Counted from the stretch's first letter, positions 1-7,745 are shown. The stretch is DNA of 10,932 bases from Candidatus Izemoplasmatales bacterium (GCA_028702245.1 JAQVPE010000016.1:1-10932), one strand, 5' to 3'. The notes: a model not told the origin generated them from the sequence alone. Numbers and translations are program-made.

Positions 1-2
1 AA

Positions 3-1652
3 CTGATGGGCGAAGTGATTCAAATCACCAAAGATTCAACGACGATCCAAGTTTACGAGTCGACAACATCACTGAAGGTTGGCGAACCGGTATTTTCCAC
101 GGGACAACCGATTTCTGTGCTTTTAGGTCCAGGGATTTTACAAAACATTTATGATGGTATCGGCCGCCCCTTAAAAACCATTTACAAAAAGCATGGGTCC
201 TTTATCGATTCCGGCGTCCATATTGAATCTTTGGACTTAGATAAGGAATGGGAAGTATCTTTCTTTCGAAAAAAACATGATCGTGTTGAGTTTGGCGACA
301 TCATCGCCAGCGTTCAAGAGACAAGCCTCATCGAACATCGGATTATGGTGCCAAACGGGTATTCCGGTGAAATCATCGATATCGCTCCCGCGGGAAAATA
401 TCGTATCAACGATGTGATAGCGACAATCAAATCAGATAATGACGAAAATTTAGAACTTACGTTAACTCAGAAGTGGCCAATCAAAACTCCCAGACCCGTC
501 AAACGCAGAATGCAGATATCGGTGCCGCTGGTCACCGGGCAAAGAATTGTGGACACCTTGTTTCCGCTTGCCAAAGGCGGGACCGCGGCTGTTCCGGGCG
601 GTTTTGGCACTGGCAAGACAATGATGCAACATCAGCTAGCAAAATGGTGTGACGCAGATCTAATCGTTTATATCGGCTGTGGCGAGCGCGGAAACGAAAT
701 GACACAAGCGCTTGAAGAATTCTCGGTTTTGAAAGATCCTAAAACGAACAAACCATTATCGGATCGCACCGTCTTCATCGCCAACACTTCCAACATGCCG
801 GTTGCGGCTCGCGAAGCAAGCATTTATACCGGACTCACGATTGCGGAATACTATCGGGATATGGGATACCATGTCGCGGTAATGGCTGATTCGACGTCGC
901 GTTGGGCAGAAGCCTTGCGGGAAATCAGCGGCAGACTCGAAGAGATGCCGGCCGAAGAAGGCTTCCCAGCATATCTTCCCAGCCGTATTTCTCAGTTTTA
1001 TGAACGTGCCGGATATATGGAAACCCTAAATGGGCAAATTGGTTCGGTAACAATCATCGGCGCGGTTTCACCACAAGGAGCCGATTTCTCTGAGCCGGTG
1101 ACCCAAAACACAAAACGGTTTGTCAGATGCTTTTGGGCGCTCGACAAACAATTGGCTTATGCCAGACACTATGCCGCAATAAACTGGAATTTGAGTTATT
1201 CTGAATATGTGTATGACCTTGAAAAATGGTATAACAACAATGTCGATAATCGATTTTTAAAAAATCGCAAAGCGATAATCAAATTGCTCGCCGAAGAAAA
1301 CAAGCTCATGGAAATCGTCAAGCTTATCGGCAGCGATTTATTGCCTGATGACCAGAAGTTGATTCTGGAAACGAGTCGAGTGATCCGTGTTGGTTTTCTC
1401 CAACAAAATGCTTTTCATAAAGATGACACTTATGTTCCGATCAAGAAGCAGTTACGGATGATGGACATCATCTTGTACCTTTATCAGCAATCTCTTAAGG
1501 CCCTTCACGAAGGGAAGGCCTTTACCTTGATTGAAAAAACAGAAATATTCGAGAAAATTATCAAGATGAAATACGAGATACCAAACGACAAGCCTGAGTT
1601 ATTCGATGAATATCCGAATTTGATCGATGACGCGATTCGACAGATCCGTTAG
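3..1652 (+). CDS. ntpA: V-type ATP synthase/ATPase catalytic subunit A (5'-truncated by the window)
   Basis: This is the catalytic nucleotide-binding subunit of the A3B3 head of a V/A-type rotary ATPase, a cytoplasmic sector that couples ATP to ion transport. Counting from the ATG at 6, the P-loop GGFGTGKT is at residues 198-205, the catalytic GER motif at 226-228 (Glu227), and the conserved MADSTSRW segment at 293-300, followed by a typical EEGFPAYLPSRISQFYERAG-type stretch. The A-specific bulge domain precedes the P-loop. The reading frame is already open at base 3. In the family, the GEVIQ-type motif normally lies about 35 residues inside the protein, so the ATG at 6 is internal and the true start is outside the window (full length about 580 residues). 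The stop TAG is embedded in the ribosome site of the next gene. One oddity is that the residue after the first P-loop Gly is Gly, where V-type A subunits usually have Pro. Confidence 0.96.
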   Translation: MMGEVIQITKDSTTIQVYESTTSLKVGEPVFSTGQPISVLLGPGILQNIYDGIGRPLKTIYKKHGSFIDSGVHIESLDLDKEWEVSFFRKKHDRVEFGDIIASVQETSLIEHRIMVPNGYSGEIIDIAPAGKYRINDVIATIKSDNDENLELTLTQKWPIKTPRPVKRRMQISVPLVTGQRIVDTLFPLAKGGTAAVPGGFGTGKTMMQHQLAKWCDADLIVYIGCGERGNEMTQALEEFSVLKDPKTNKPLSDRTVFIANTSNMPVAAREASIYTGLTIAEYYRDMGYHVAVMADSTSRWAEALREISGRLEEMPAEEGFPAYLPSRISQFYERAGYMETLNGQIGSVTIIGAVSPQGADFSEPVTQNTKRFVRCFWALDKQLAYARHYAAINWNLSYSEYVYDLEKWYNNNVDNRFLKNRKAIIKLLAEENKLMEIVKLIGSDLLPDDQKLILETSRVIRVGFLQQNAFHKDDTYVPIKKQLRMMDIILYLYQQSLKALHEGKAFTLIEKTEIFEKIIKMKYEIPNDKPELFDEYPNLIDDAIRQIR

Positions 1653-1662
1653 GAGGGATTGA

Positions 1663-3108
1663 ATGAACCTTCAATATATCGGTTTGAATGAAATTAACGG
1701 ACCTTTGATCATCCTCGATAACGTTGAAGACGTCGGCTATGAGGAAATGGTTGAGATCCGCTTGGAAAACGATGGCACTCGATTTGGCAGAGTGGTCTAT
1801 ATCTCTGGCAAAAAAGTAGCCATTCAAGTCTTTGAAGGCACTACGGGGTTATCTTTGAACAACACAAAAACACGCTTTTTAGGACACCCAATGCAAATGG
1901 CGCTTTCAAAAGAAATCCTCGGTCGCACATTCAATGGTTCCGGACAAACGATTGACGGGATGGGACCGGTTTTTGTGGATGAATTTCGGGATATCAACGG
2001 AGTTCCGCTCAATCCGGTATCCCGAATTTATCCCAGAAACTACATCCATACCGGAATATCGGCGATTGACACGCTTACGACGCTCATCAGGGGTCAAAAA
2101 CTGCCGATTTTTTCCGGCTCCGGATTACCACATAACGATATCGCCGTTCAAATCGTCAAACAAGCAAAGATCGCCGACCAAGACAACCGCAATTTCTGTA
2201 TCGTTTTTGCGGCTTTGGGAGTCAAGAATGATGTGGCGGCTTATTTTCGTCGCTCTTTTGAGGAATCTGGCGTCTTAGAAAAAGTAGTAATGTTTCTCAA
2301 TTTGGCAAACGATCCGATTATCGAGAGAATTCTTACACCGAGATGCGCATTGACTGCCGCCGAATATTTGGCTTTCAAGCATGATATGCATGTGCTGGTG
2401 ATTCTCACCGATATGACCTCTTATTGTGAAGCTCTGCGTGAGTTTTCCAGCAGCAAAGAAGAAATCCCCGGTCGCAAGGGCTATCCCGGGTACTTGTATT
2501 CTGACCTTGCCTCCTTGTATGAGCGAGCCGGCATTATCCGGAATGCTAAGGGATCGGTTACGCAAATCCCCATTTTGTCAATGCCAAATGACGATATCAC
2601 CCATCCGATTCCCGATTTGACAGGCTATATCACCGAAGGACAAATTGTCCTTGACCGTGATTTGCATCAACTAGGGATTTATCCGCCAATAGGCATCTTG
2701 CCATCATTGTCCAGATTGATGAAAGATGGTATCGGCGCCGGCTATACCCGCAAAGATCACCAACCGCTTATGAATCAGTTGTTCGCTTCATATGCAAAAG
2801 TCCAGGACGCCAGAAGTCTGGCTTCGGTCATCGGCGAGGACGAGTTATCGGAAACCGACCAAAACTATGTTGATTTTGGCCGCCTTTTCGAGACCAATTT
2901 CATCCAGCAGGGCCATGACAAAAACCGTCAGATCGAAGACTCGCTTGATCTTGGCTGGTCATTGTTGTCATTGTTGCCGCGAAATGAGCTTGATCGGACG
3001 GATGAAGAATTGCTTGATCAGTTTTATGATCACGAAAAAGCAGAAGCGTTATTCAAAATCAAACACAAGTCCATCATCAAAGAACTTGACCAGCAGGAAG
3101 ATGTTTAA
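1663..3108 (+). CDS. ntpB: V-type ATP synthase/ATPase non-catalytic subunit B
   Basis: This is the non-catalytic partner of subunit A in the A3B3 head; it completes the catalytic interface but does not itself hydrolyse ATP. At 481 residues it is slightly longer than the usual roughly 460, owing to a charged C-terminal tail after the WSLLSLLP segment. The place of the P-loop is taken by FSGSGLPHN (residues 150-158), which has no GKT and is diagnostic of B rather than [21 protein letters not shown] (from residue 251) and the following YERAG segment match the family. The start is fixed by an AGGAGGG ribosome site at 1652-1658 that overlaps the subunit A stop codon, leaving only a 10-nt gap. Such tight packing implies co-transcription and probably translational coupling with A. 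The stop is TAA, two bases before subunit D. Confidence 0.97.
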   Translation: MNLQYIGLNEINGPLIILDNVEDVGYEEMVEIRLENDGTRFGRVVYISGKKVAIQVFEGTTGLSLNNTKTRFLGHPMQMALSKEILGRTFNGSGQTIDGMGPVFVDEFRDINGVPLNPVSRIYPRNYIHTGISAIDTLTTLIRGQKLPIFSGSGLPHNDIAVQIVKQAKIADQDNRNFCIVFAALGVKNDVAAYFRRSFEESGVLEKVVMFLNLANDPIIERILTPRCALTAAEYLAFKHDMHVLVILTDMTSYCEALREFSSSKEEIPGRKGYPGYLYSDLASLYERAGIIRNAKGSVTQIPILSMPNDDITHPIPDLTGYITEGQIVLDRDLHQLGIYPPIGILPSLSRLMKDGIGAGYTRKDHQPLMNQLFASYAKVQDARSLASVIGEDELSETDQNYVDFGRLFETNFIQQGHDKNRQIEDSLDLGWSLLSLLPRNELDRTDEELLDQFYDHEKAEALFKIKHKSIIKELDQQEDV

Positions 3109-3110
3109 TC

Positions 3111-3725
3111 ATGGCTATCAAACAAGTATTTCCAACCAAAGGCAATTTGCTTGCGATCAAAAAATCCCATGCACTTGCAAAAATGGGATACAACCTTATG
3201 GATCGGAAACGGAATATTCTGATTCGCGAAATGGTTCAATTGATCGAAAGCGTGAAAACACTGCGTGGTGAGATCCAAGCTATTTATCACAAAGCCTATC
3301 AGGCGCTTCAAGAAGCGAACATCACTCTGGGTGTTGTCAACTACATTGCCAAAGCAATTCCGATTGACGACGGCCTTGATATAACTTACCGGAGCATTAT
3401 GGGCGTTGACATTCCCAAACTGATCTACGATAAAAAGCCGATTAAGCTCAGTTACGGCATTGCCAGCACCAACACCAAATTTGACTATGCATTCAAAAAC
3501 TTTCAATTGGTCAGGGATTTGACGATCAAACTCGCGGAAATCGATAACAGCGCCTATCGCTTGGCTGATGCTATCCGCAAGACCCAAAAGCGGGCCAACG
3601 CCCTCAAGAACATCGTCATTCCGGAATTTGAAGCCAACAGCAAATATATCGGCGATTATTTGGAAGAAAAAGAGCGTGAAGAGTTTTCGCGGATGAAGAT
3701 CATCAAGAGCAAGAAACGCAAATAA
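3111..3725 (+). CDS. ntpD: V-type ATP synthase/ATPase central-stalk subunit D
   Basis: This is the rotor axle subunit, a long antiparallel coiled coil that penetrates the A3B3 head and transmits torque to the membrane ring. Its 204 residues fit the family (about 200-215). The N-terminal segment has the D-family pattern, PTKGNLLAIKKSHALAKMGY then a basic DRKRNIL stretch. Both ends (about 1-75 and 120-190) are charged, heptad-like helices flanking a globular middle, and the C-terminus is Lys/Arg rich. A ribosome site, AGGAAG at 3095-3100, lies inside the end of ntpB, 10 nt before the ATG. The gene order A-B-D matches archaeal-type and enterococcal V-ATPase operons. It is the last gene here, followed at once by terminator hairpins, so no extra subunits follow. 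Confidence 0.95.
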   Translation: MAIKQVFPTKGNLLAIKKSHALAKMGYNLMDRKRNILIREMVQLIESVKTLRGEIQAIYHKAYQALQEANITLGVVNYIAKAIPIDDGLDITYRSIMGVDIPKLIYDKKPIKLSYGIASTNTKFDYAFKNFQLVRDLTIKLAEIDNSAYRLADAIRKTQKRANALKNIVIPEFEANSKYIGDYLEEKEREEFSRMKIIKSKKRK

Positions 3726-3772
3726 AGGGCCGTTTGTAGGCCCTCTTTCCAAATGGGGAAAGGGAAGTTTTT
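3726..3772 (+). terminator. Overlapping terminator hairpins closing the V-ATPase operon
   Basis: The first hairpin pairs AGGGCC (3726-3731) with GGCCCT (3739-3744) around a 7-nt loop, one base after the ntpD stop, but has only a weak T tail. A second hairpin pairs CCCTCTTTCC (3741-3750, one bulged C) with GGAAAGGG (3757-3764) and is followed by TTTTT at 3768-3772. The two share bases 3741-3744, so they cannot form together. Either one, or the pair acting in sequence, would end the operon. Confidence 0.75.
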
Positions 3773-3773
3773 C

Positions 3774-3802
3774 TTGACTTATTGATACTTATGCATAATA
3801 AT
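3774..3802 (+). promoter_or_regulatory. Promoter of tRNA-Trp
   Basis: TTGACT (3774-3779), a 17-nt spacer and AATAAT (3797-3802), inside an AT-rich run, end about 15 nt before the mature tRNA. The -35 box and its context resemble the promoter of the second tRNA operon at 7305. The exact -10 hexamer is uncertain because several overlapping TAAT-like choices exist. Confidence 0.6.
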
Positions 3803-3817
3803 ATATATTGACTTCCT

Positions 3818-3892
3818 AGGGGTGTGGTGTCAACGGTAGCACGACAGTCTCCAAAACTGTTTGAACGGGTTCAAATCCTGTCACCCCTGCCA
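3818..3892 (+). tRNA. tRNA-Trp (anticodon CCA)
   Basis: A full cloverleaf can be drawn. The acceptor AGGGGTG (3818-3824) pairs with CACCCCT (3882-3888), followed by discriminator G and encoded CCA (3890-3892). The anticodon stem ACAGT/ACTGT closes the loop CTCCAAA, giving anticodon CCA at 3851-3853. The T arm contains GGGTTCAAATCC. It reads UGG only, consistent with a standard code in which UGA is a stop. It forms its own transcription unit between a promoter and a strong terminator. Confidence 0.97.
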
Positions 3893-3906
3893 GTTCATTA
3901 ATTACT

Positions 3907-3938
3907 TCGTTGACACTTCAATGTCAACGATTTTTATT
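3907..3938 (+). terminator. Rho-independent terminator of tRNA-Trp
   Basis: TCGTTGACA (3907-3915) and TGTCAACGA (3922-3930) form a perfect 9-bp stem with a 6-nt loop, followed by TTTTTATT. It lies 14 nt after the tRNA CCA end. Confidence 0.88.
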
Positions 3939-4089
3939 GACTCAGTGGCTGTAACCATAGCGGATTTGGCTATTTACATTCGATATCAAGGATAAAAACT
4001 CAAGAATAATTGCCGTTATTAACCTTAAACCAGATATTACTCCAGAGCTCGGAAAACGATTTCAAAAATCTTTATTTTTTCTGGGTTTA

Positions 4090-4098
4090 TGATATAAT
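4090..4098 (+). promoter_or_regulatory. Extended -10 promoter of the EF-G-like gene
   Basis: TGATATAAT is a perfect TATAAT (4093-4098) preceded by the TGn extended -10 element. The -35 region (around 4071-4076, TTTATT) is poor, as is common for extended -10 promoters. Transcription would start near 4105, giving a leader of about 40 nt before the ATG at 4145. Confidence 0.7.
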
Positions 4099-4126
4099 AT
4101 GATAGTCTATAATTATTGAGAATATG

Positions 4127-4133
4127 AGAGGAG
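4127..4133 (+). promoter_or_regulatory. Ribosome binding site that decides the EF-G-like start
   Basis: AGAGGAG lies 11 nt before the ATG at 4145. An upstream in-frame ATG at 4124 overlaps this site and has no ribosome site of its own, so 4145 is the better start. Confidence 0.8.
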
Positions 4134-4144
4134 CATCAACTTAC

Positions 4145-6217
4145 ATGAAAGAGTACCTTGCGGAACAAATCAAGAACATCATTATTTTGGGTCATCTCGG
4201 CAGCGGAAAGACTTCACTTGCCGAAGCCCTGGCCTTCATATCGGGTACAATCGACAAAAAAGGCGAAGTCGAAAGAAAAAACACGATTTCCGATTTTACT
4301 GTTGAGGAGCAATCTCGCCAAAACTCACTGTCAACCTCGGTTATTCCGGTTGAATTCAAGGATTCAAAAATCAACATTCTCGACGCTCCCGGCGCCGATG
4401 AAATGATTGGTGATATCAGTTATGCATTGAAAGTCGCTTCGGGAGCGATTTTGGTTCTTGACGCAACCAAGGGCGTTGAAATCGGCGCCGAGAAAATGTG
4501 GAAGGAAATCAAGAAGCATAACCTGCCGGCAATAATCTATGTTAACAAGATGGACAAGGAAAACGTCAAGTTCGATTCGGTTCTCGAAGCAATCAAAGAA
4601 CGGCTTGGCAAAGAAGCGCTTCCGTTTTGTGTGCCGATTGGCAAGAGTGACGAATTCGCCGGTTTTGCGGACATCATCGATTTGAAAGCGAGAATCTATG
4701 ACGGAAATACTTGCACAGACGGCGAAATATTCCCCGACAAGATGGATCGAGTTCAATCTTTGCGTCAGGAATTGGTTGAAACCGTTGCCGGCGCGGACGA
4801 AGAGCTGCTCGAAAAATATTTCGGCGGCGAAGAACTAACGATCGATGAAATCAAACACGGTTTAAAACTGGCCGTGACCTCGGGGGAGGCGGTTCCGATC
4901 GTTGTCGGCGCTTCACTCAAAAACGTCGGACCTCTGACATTGCTGCACATGATCAATCAGTATTTTCCTGCAGTAAGCGAACTAGGCCCAAATAAAGGCT
5001 TTAAACCCGAAAGCGAAGAAGAAGTCACTCGCAAAACCGCAGACTTTGAACCCTTTTCAGCATATGTATTTAAGACGATCATTGACCCATTCGTTGGTAC
5101 GATCAACTTGCTTAATGTCCGTTCTGGTCAACTGAAAAAGGACCAAGAGGTTTTTGTTTCTGCCAATGGCGAAATTGAGAAGGCCGGTCAGGTTTTTTAT
5201 CTGCTTGGCAAAACCCAAATTTCGACAGACGTAGTCCATGCCGGCGATATCTGCGCCATCGCCAAAACCGACGGCGTCGTCACGGGATCGACCTTATCAG
5301 ACAAAAAAGCGCCAATGGTCTATCCGAAGACCGAAACACCGAGCCCGACGATGTATGTTGCGATCAGACCCAAAAACAAGGCTGATGAAGATAAATTGTC
5401 AAACGCGCTTGGCAAACTTCACCTTGAAGACTCCACTTTCGAAATTGTCCGTAATAAAGAAACGAGCCAGATGCTGATTGGCGGCCAGGGGATAATCCAC
5501 CTCGGCTATATCATCGACAAGATGAAAAACATGTTCAAAGTCGACCTCGAAACCGAGGATCAGCAAGTAGTCTATCGCGAAACCATCAAAGCCACAGCGA
5601 CTGCCGAAGGCAGATACGTCAAGCAATCGGGGGGATCGGGGTACTATGGTGTCGTCGTGATGCGCTTTGAGCCGCTTCCCGACAAGGAGTACGAATTCGC
5701 TGAAGAAGTATTTGGCGGAGCGGTACCGAGAAACTACTTCCCGGCTGTCGACAAAGGCCTGCAAGAAACACTAGAACACGGAGTTCTTGCCGGGTTCCCG
5801 GTGATCGGCGTCAAAGGTATCCTGTTTGATGGCAAATACCATCCGGTCGACTCGAACGAGCTTGCCTTCAAAATGGCGGCCTCGATCGCTTTCAAAGAAG
5901 CATGCAAAACGGCAAAACCGACAATTCTTGAACCGATCCACAAAATCGTTGTCACTGTCAAAGATGAGTATATGGGCGATGTCCTTGGCGATGTCAATAA
6001 ACGACGTGGCCGTGTTCTCGGCATGGAACCCGCCGATAGCGGCTATCAGAAAATCGTCGCTGAGGTTCCCGAATCCGAAATCACCAAATACACGATCGAC
6101 CTCAAGGCGATGACCCAAGGGTCAGGAACCTTCACCCGTGAATTTCTTAGATATGAAGAAGTACCCGGCAATTTGATACCCAAAATCATTGAAGAGCACA
6201 AAAAAGCAAGCAATTAG
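4145..6217 (+). CDS. EF-G-like translational GTPase (FusA2-type paralogue)
   Basis: This 690-residue protein has the full EF-G domain order: an N-terminal GTPase, a beta-barrel domain II (about 300-390), then domains III, IV and V. Visible motifs are the P-loop GHLGSGKT (16-23), G3 as DAPGADE (80-86), G4 as NKMD (134-137), the domain IV KQSGGSGYYG (493-502), and the domain IV tip HPVDSNE (His566). A TQGSGTF-type domain V end is also present. It departs from housekeeping EF-G (P-loop GHVDAGKT, G3 DTPGHVD, switch I RGITI). Here the G3 histidine position is Ala84, and switch I reads SRQNSLSTS. This matches the divergent EF-G paralogues found beside a canonical fusA in many bacteria, whose role is not settled. 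It is predicted to bind GTP and the ribosome; whether it drives translocation, rescue or a stress function cannot be read here. The gene is alone, with its own promoter and terminator. Confidence 0.92.
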   Translation: MKEYLAEQIKNIIILGHLGSGKTSLAEALAFISGTIDKKGEVERKNTISDFTVEEQSRQNSLSTSVIPVEFKDSKINILDAPGADEMIGDISYALKVASGAILVLDATKGVEIGAEKMWKEIKKHNLPAIIYVNKMDKENVKFDSVLEAIKERLGKEALPFCVPIGKSDEFAGFADIIDLKARIYDGNTCTDGEIFPDKMDRVQSLRQELVETVAGADEELLEKYFGGEELTIDEIKHGLKLAVTSGEAVPIVVGASLKNVGPLTLLHMINQYFPAVSELGPNKGFKPESEEEVTRKTADFEPFSAYVFKTIIDPFVGTINLLNVRSGQLKKDQEVFVSANGEIEKAGQVFYLLGKTQISTDVVHAGDICAIAKTDGVVTGSTLSDKKAPMVYPKTETPSPTMYVAIRPKNKADEDKLSNALGKLHLEDSTFEIVRNKETSQMLIGGQGIIHLGYIIDKMKNMFKVDLETEDQQVVYRETIKATATAEGRYVKQSGGSGYYGVVVMRFEPLPDKEYEFAEEVFGGAVPRNYFPAVDKGLQETLEHGVLAGFPVIGVKGILFDGKYHPVDSNELAFKMAASIAFKEACKTAKPTILEPIHKIVVTVKDEYMGDVLGDVNKRRGRVLGMEPADSGYQKIVAEVPESEITKYTIDLKAMTQGSGTFTREFLRYEEVPGNLIPKIIEEHKKASN

Positions 6218-6230
6218 TACTACTGATTCA

Positions 6231-6260
6231 GAGGCCCCAATCGAATGGGGCCTTTTCTTT
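6231..6260 (+). terminator. Rho-independent terminator of the EF-G-like gene
   Basis: AGGCCCCA (6232-6239) pairs perfectly with TGGGGCCT (6246-6253) around ATCGAA, followed by TTTCTTT. The stem begins 14 nt after the stop codon. Confidence 0.92.
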
Positions 6261-6298
6261 GCTTTTGTGATTGTTAGATGAGGATTGTTGCCACTTGC

Positions 6299-6327
6299 TT
6301 GACAGACCGCAAAGCATCTGCTAATCT
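6299..6327 (+). promoter_or_regulatory. Promoter of the degV-family gene
   Basis: A consensus TTGACA (6299-6304) is followed after 17 nt by TAATCT (6322-6327), a modest -10 box. The leader is about 50 nt. It contains a short inverted repeat TGACA/TGTCA (6336-6340 and 6350-6354), too weak to call an operator. Confidence 0.55.
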
Positions 6328-6383
6328 ATTATGTGTGACATAGTAGTTGTGTCAATCAGTCAGAAAATAAGGAGTATTGAATT

Positions 6384-7232
6384 ATGGAAAAAATCGGTCT
6401 AATGATCGACAGCACGACTCTTACCAGAACCAATTTGCTCGATTACGGTTTTATCAAGGTTGCCCAATTGAATGTGACCGTTGACGGCGTTCAATACAAA
6501 GAAAACGAACTTACAACGGAAATAATGCAGGAAAATCTTCGAACCGGGAAAAAGATGATTACCAGCCAACCCTCTCCCGGAGAAATTCTCGAAATCTATA
6601 ACCAGTTTTTTGACGAAGGGTACACCAATGTCTTGGTTGTGACGCTTTCAGAAAAAATCAGTGGAACATTCCAGTCGGCTTTGATAGCCAAAACGATGTT
6701 TGACAAACCGATGGAACTGAGTGTTCACGCGCCCCAAGTCGCCTCTTTTGGGGTAGCCAACAGCGTGAATGTCATTGCGGATGCAATCGCAGCCAATCAA
6801 GGATTCATAGAAATTGTAGATCTCTATTATCGAATCTTCAAGAATACCGACCTGCTTTTTACCTTATCAAATTTGATGCATTTATTCCGTGGCGGCCGCC
6901 TGAGCCGGATTCAAGCTTTACTCGGAACCGTACTTAGAATCAAGCCGATAATCAAAATGATCGACGGAAAGCTTCATCTTATCAAGAAAGAACGGACCAA
7001 CAATGCCTGTTATGATTTCTTCATGACTATCATCGCAGATTACTCCTCAAAATACGAAACCGTTTATCTTGATATCATCGATCTCAACCAAGAGGAATGG
7101 GCAAAGAAGATCAAAGCCGAAGTAGAGGCCGCCCATAAGAACGTCCATATTCACATGACCAATTTCGTTAGCCCGGTCTTTTTCGTTCATCTTGGCGATC
7201 GCGGATTCGGAATTGCGATCGCGGGCATTTAA
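6384..7232 (+). CDS. DegV family fatty-acid-binding protein
   Basis: This is a soluble 282-residue protein of the DegV family. Members hold a long-chain fatty acid between two domains; in Gram-positive bacteria the related FakB proteins present fatty acid to the kinase FakA. Family marks are MIDST at the N-terminus (residues 7-11), TSQPSPGE (60-67), LSEKISGTFQSA (about 88-99) and FRGGRLSR (168-175), followed by a GTVLRIKPII stretch. The length is typical. The family's C-terminal H-x-G-P-G segment reads HLGDRGFG here, a departure from the usual form. The start is supported by AAGGAG at 6369-6374, 9 nt upstream. The gene stands alone between a promoter and a terminator, with no fakA next to it, so a FakB role is only a possibility. 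Confidence 0.92.
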   Translation: MEKIGLMIDSTTLTRTNLLDYGFIKVAQLNVTVDGVQYKENELTTEIMQENLRTGKKMITSQPSPGEILEIYNQFFDEGYTNVLVVTLSEKISGTFQSALIAKTMFDKPMELSVHAPQVASFGVANSVNVIADAIAANQGFIEIVDLYYRIFKNTDLLFTLSNLMHLFRGGRLSRIQALLGTVLRIKPIIKMIDGKLHLIKKERTNNACYDFFMTIIADYSSKYETVYLDIIDLNQEEWAKKIKAEVEAAHKNVHIHMTNFVSPVFFVHLGDRGFGIAIAGI

Positions 7233-7241
7233 ACACTCTTG

Positions 7242-7280
7242 CGGCTCCCACCAAGACAGTACGGGAGCCGTTTTCTTTTT
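7242..7280 (+). terminator. Rho-independent terminator of the degV-family gene
   Basis: CGGCTCCC (7242-7249) pairs perfectly with GGGAGCCG (7263-7270) around a 13-nt loop, followed by TTTTCTTTTT. It is 9 nt after the stop codon. Confidence 0.92.
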
Positions 7281-7304
7281 AGTTTCGGATAAGCGAAATA
7301 TTGC

Positions 7305-7333
7305 TTGACTTTTATGGGGGTATTTAGTACACT
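7305..7333 (+). promoter_or_regulatory. Promoter of the His-Gln-Lys-Leu tRNA operon
   Basis: TTGACT (7305-7310), a 17-nt spacer and TACACT (7328-7333) place the start near 7340, about 16 nt before tRNA-His. The CTTGACTT core is the same as at the tRNA-Trp promoter. Confidence 0.7.
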
Positions 7334-7355
7334 AAAGGTTGCGAAAAAGCGTAAC

Positions 7356-7432
7356 GGCGATTGTGGCGAAGTGGTTAACGCATCGGATTGTGGCTCCGAC
7401 ATTCGTGGGTTCGATTCCCATCAATCGCCCCA
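7356..7432 (+). tRNA. tRNA-His (anticodon GTG)
   Basis: The acceptor is 8 bp, GGCGATTG (7356-7363) with CAATCGCC (7422-7429), because the extra G-1 typical of tRNA-His is encoded and pairs with C73. CCA follows at 7430-7432. The anticodon stem TCGGA/TCCGA (7383-7387, 7395-7399) closes the loop TTGTGGC, giving GTG at 7390-7392. It is the first gene of a four-tRNA operon. Confidence 0.97.
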
Positions 7433-7442
7433 TCTAATTTAC

Positions 7443-7517
7443 TGGGCTATGGCCAAGCGGTTAAGGCATCGGACTTTGACTCCGAGATCGGTAGTTCAAA
7501 TCTACCTAGCCCAGCCA
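7443..7517 (+). tRNA. tRNA-Gln (anticodon TTG)
   Basis: The acceptor TGGGCTA (7443-7449) pairs with TAGCCCA (7507-7513), followed by G73 and encoded CCA. The anticodon stem TCGGA/TCCGA with loop CTTTGAC gives TTG at 7476-7478. It lies 10 nt after tRNA-His. The U1-A72 pair is a known feature of bacterial tRNA-Gln. Confidence 0.97.
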
Positions 7518-7524
7518 TTTTTTT

Positions 7525-7600
7525 GACCCGCTAGCTCAGCAGGTAGAGCATTTGACTTTTAATCAAAGGGTCGGGCGTTCGAATCGCCCGCGGGTCACCA
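7525..7600 (+). tRNA. tRNA-Lys (anticodon TTT)
   Basis: The acceptor GACCCGC (7525-7531) pairs with GCGGGTC (7590-7596), followed by A73 and encoded CCA. The anticodon stem TTTGA/TCAAA with loop CTTTTAA gives TTT at 7558-7560. It is separated from tRNA-Gln by a run of seven T. Confidence 0.97.
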
Positions 7601-7615
7601 ATTGTTTTTTATTGT

Positions 7616-7699
7616 GCGGGTGTGGCGAAATTGGCAGACGCGCTAGACTTAGGATCTAGTTCCTAGTGAGTGCAGGTTCAAGTCCTGTCACCCGCACCA
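7616..7699 (+). tRNA. tRNA-Leu (anticodon TAG)
   Basis: The acceptor GCGGGTG (7616-7622) pairs with CACCCGC (7689-7695), followed by A73 and encoded CCA. The anticodon stem CTAGA/TCTAG with loop CTTAGGA gives TAG at 7650-7652, reading CUN codons. The 84-nt length and long variable arm are as expected for a class II tRNA. It is the last gene of the tRNA operon and the one next to the fic cassette. Confidence 0.97.
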
Positions 7700-7710
7700 A
7701 GATTGACTTG

Positions 7711-7738
7711 AAAGACTCCAATGTGAGTCTTTTTGTTT
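7711..7738 (+). terminator. Rho-independent terminator of the tRNA operon
   Basis: AAAGACTC (7711-7718) pairs with GAGTCTTT (7725-7732) around CAATGT and runs into TTTTTGTTT. It forms the left part of a direct repeat whose second copy, also hairpin-forming, is at 8991. Confidence 0.88.
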
Positions 7739-7745
7739 AAATATA

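Noticed and set aside
3105..3752. A 215-codon open frame on the minus strand opposite ntpD
   Set aside because: ntpD on the plus strand has clear family identity, a ribosome site and operon context; the minus frame is a codon-bias shadow.
3961..4092. A 43-codon open stretch ending in TGA before the EF-G-like gene, with a protein-like composition
   Set aside because: It has no start codon or ribosome site, its stop overlaps the promoter, and an open run of this length is not rare by chance. A gene remnant cannot be excluded, but no family was recognised.
4124..4144. An earlier ATG for the EF-G-like gene
   Set aside because: The ATG at 4124 overlaps the AGAGGAG ribosome site that serves 4145, and family alignment begins after the later ATG.
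6336..6354. Inverted repeat TGACA/TGTCA in the leader of the degV-family gene
   Set aside because: Only five pairs with a nine-base loop, expected by chance at this scale, and there is no second copy.
7518..7524. A T7 run between tRNA-Gln and tRNA-Lys as an internal terminator
   Set aside because: No dedicated hairpin precedes it other than the tRNA fold itself, and tRNA operons commonly have T-rich spacers.
7305..7526. A 73-codon open frame over the tRNA promoter and the His and Gln tRNAs
   Set aside because: It is wholly explained by two well-formed tRNA genes and their promoter, and it has no ribosome site.
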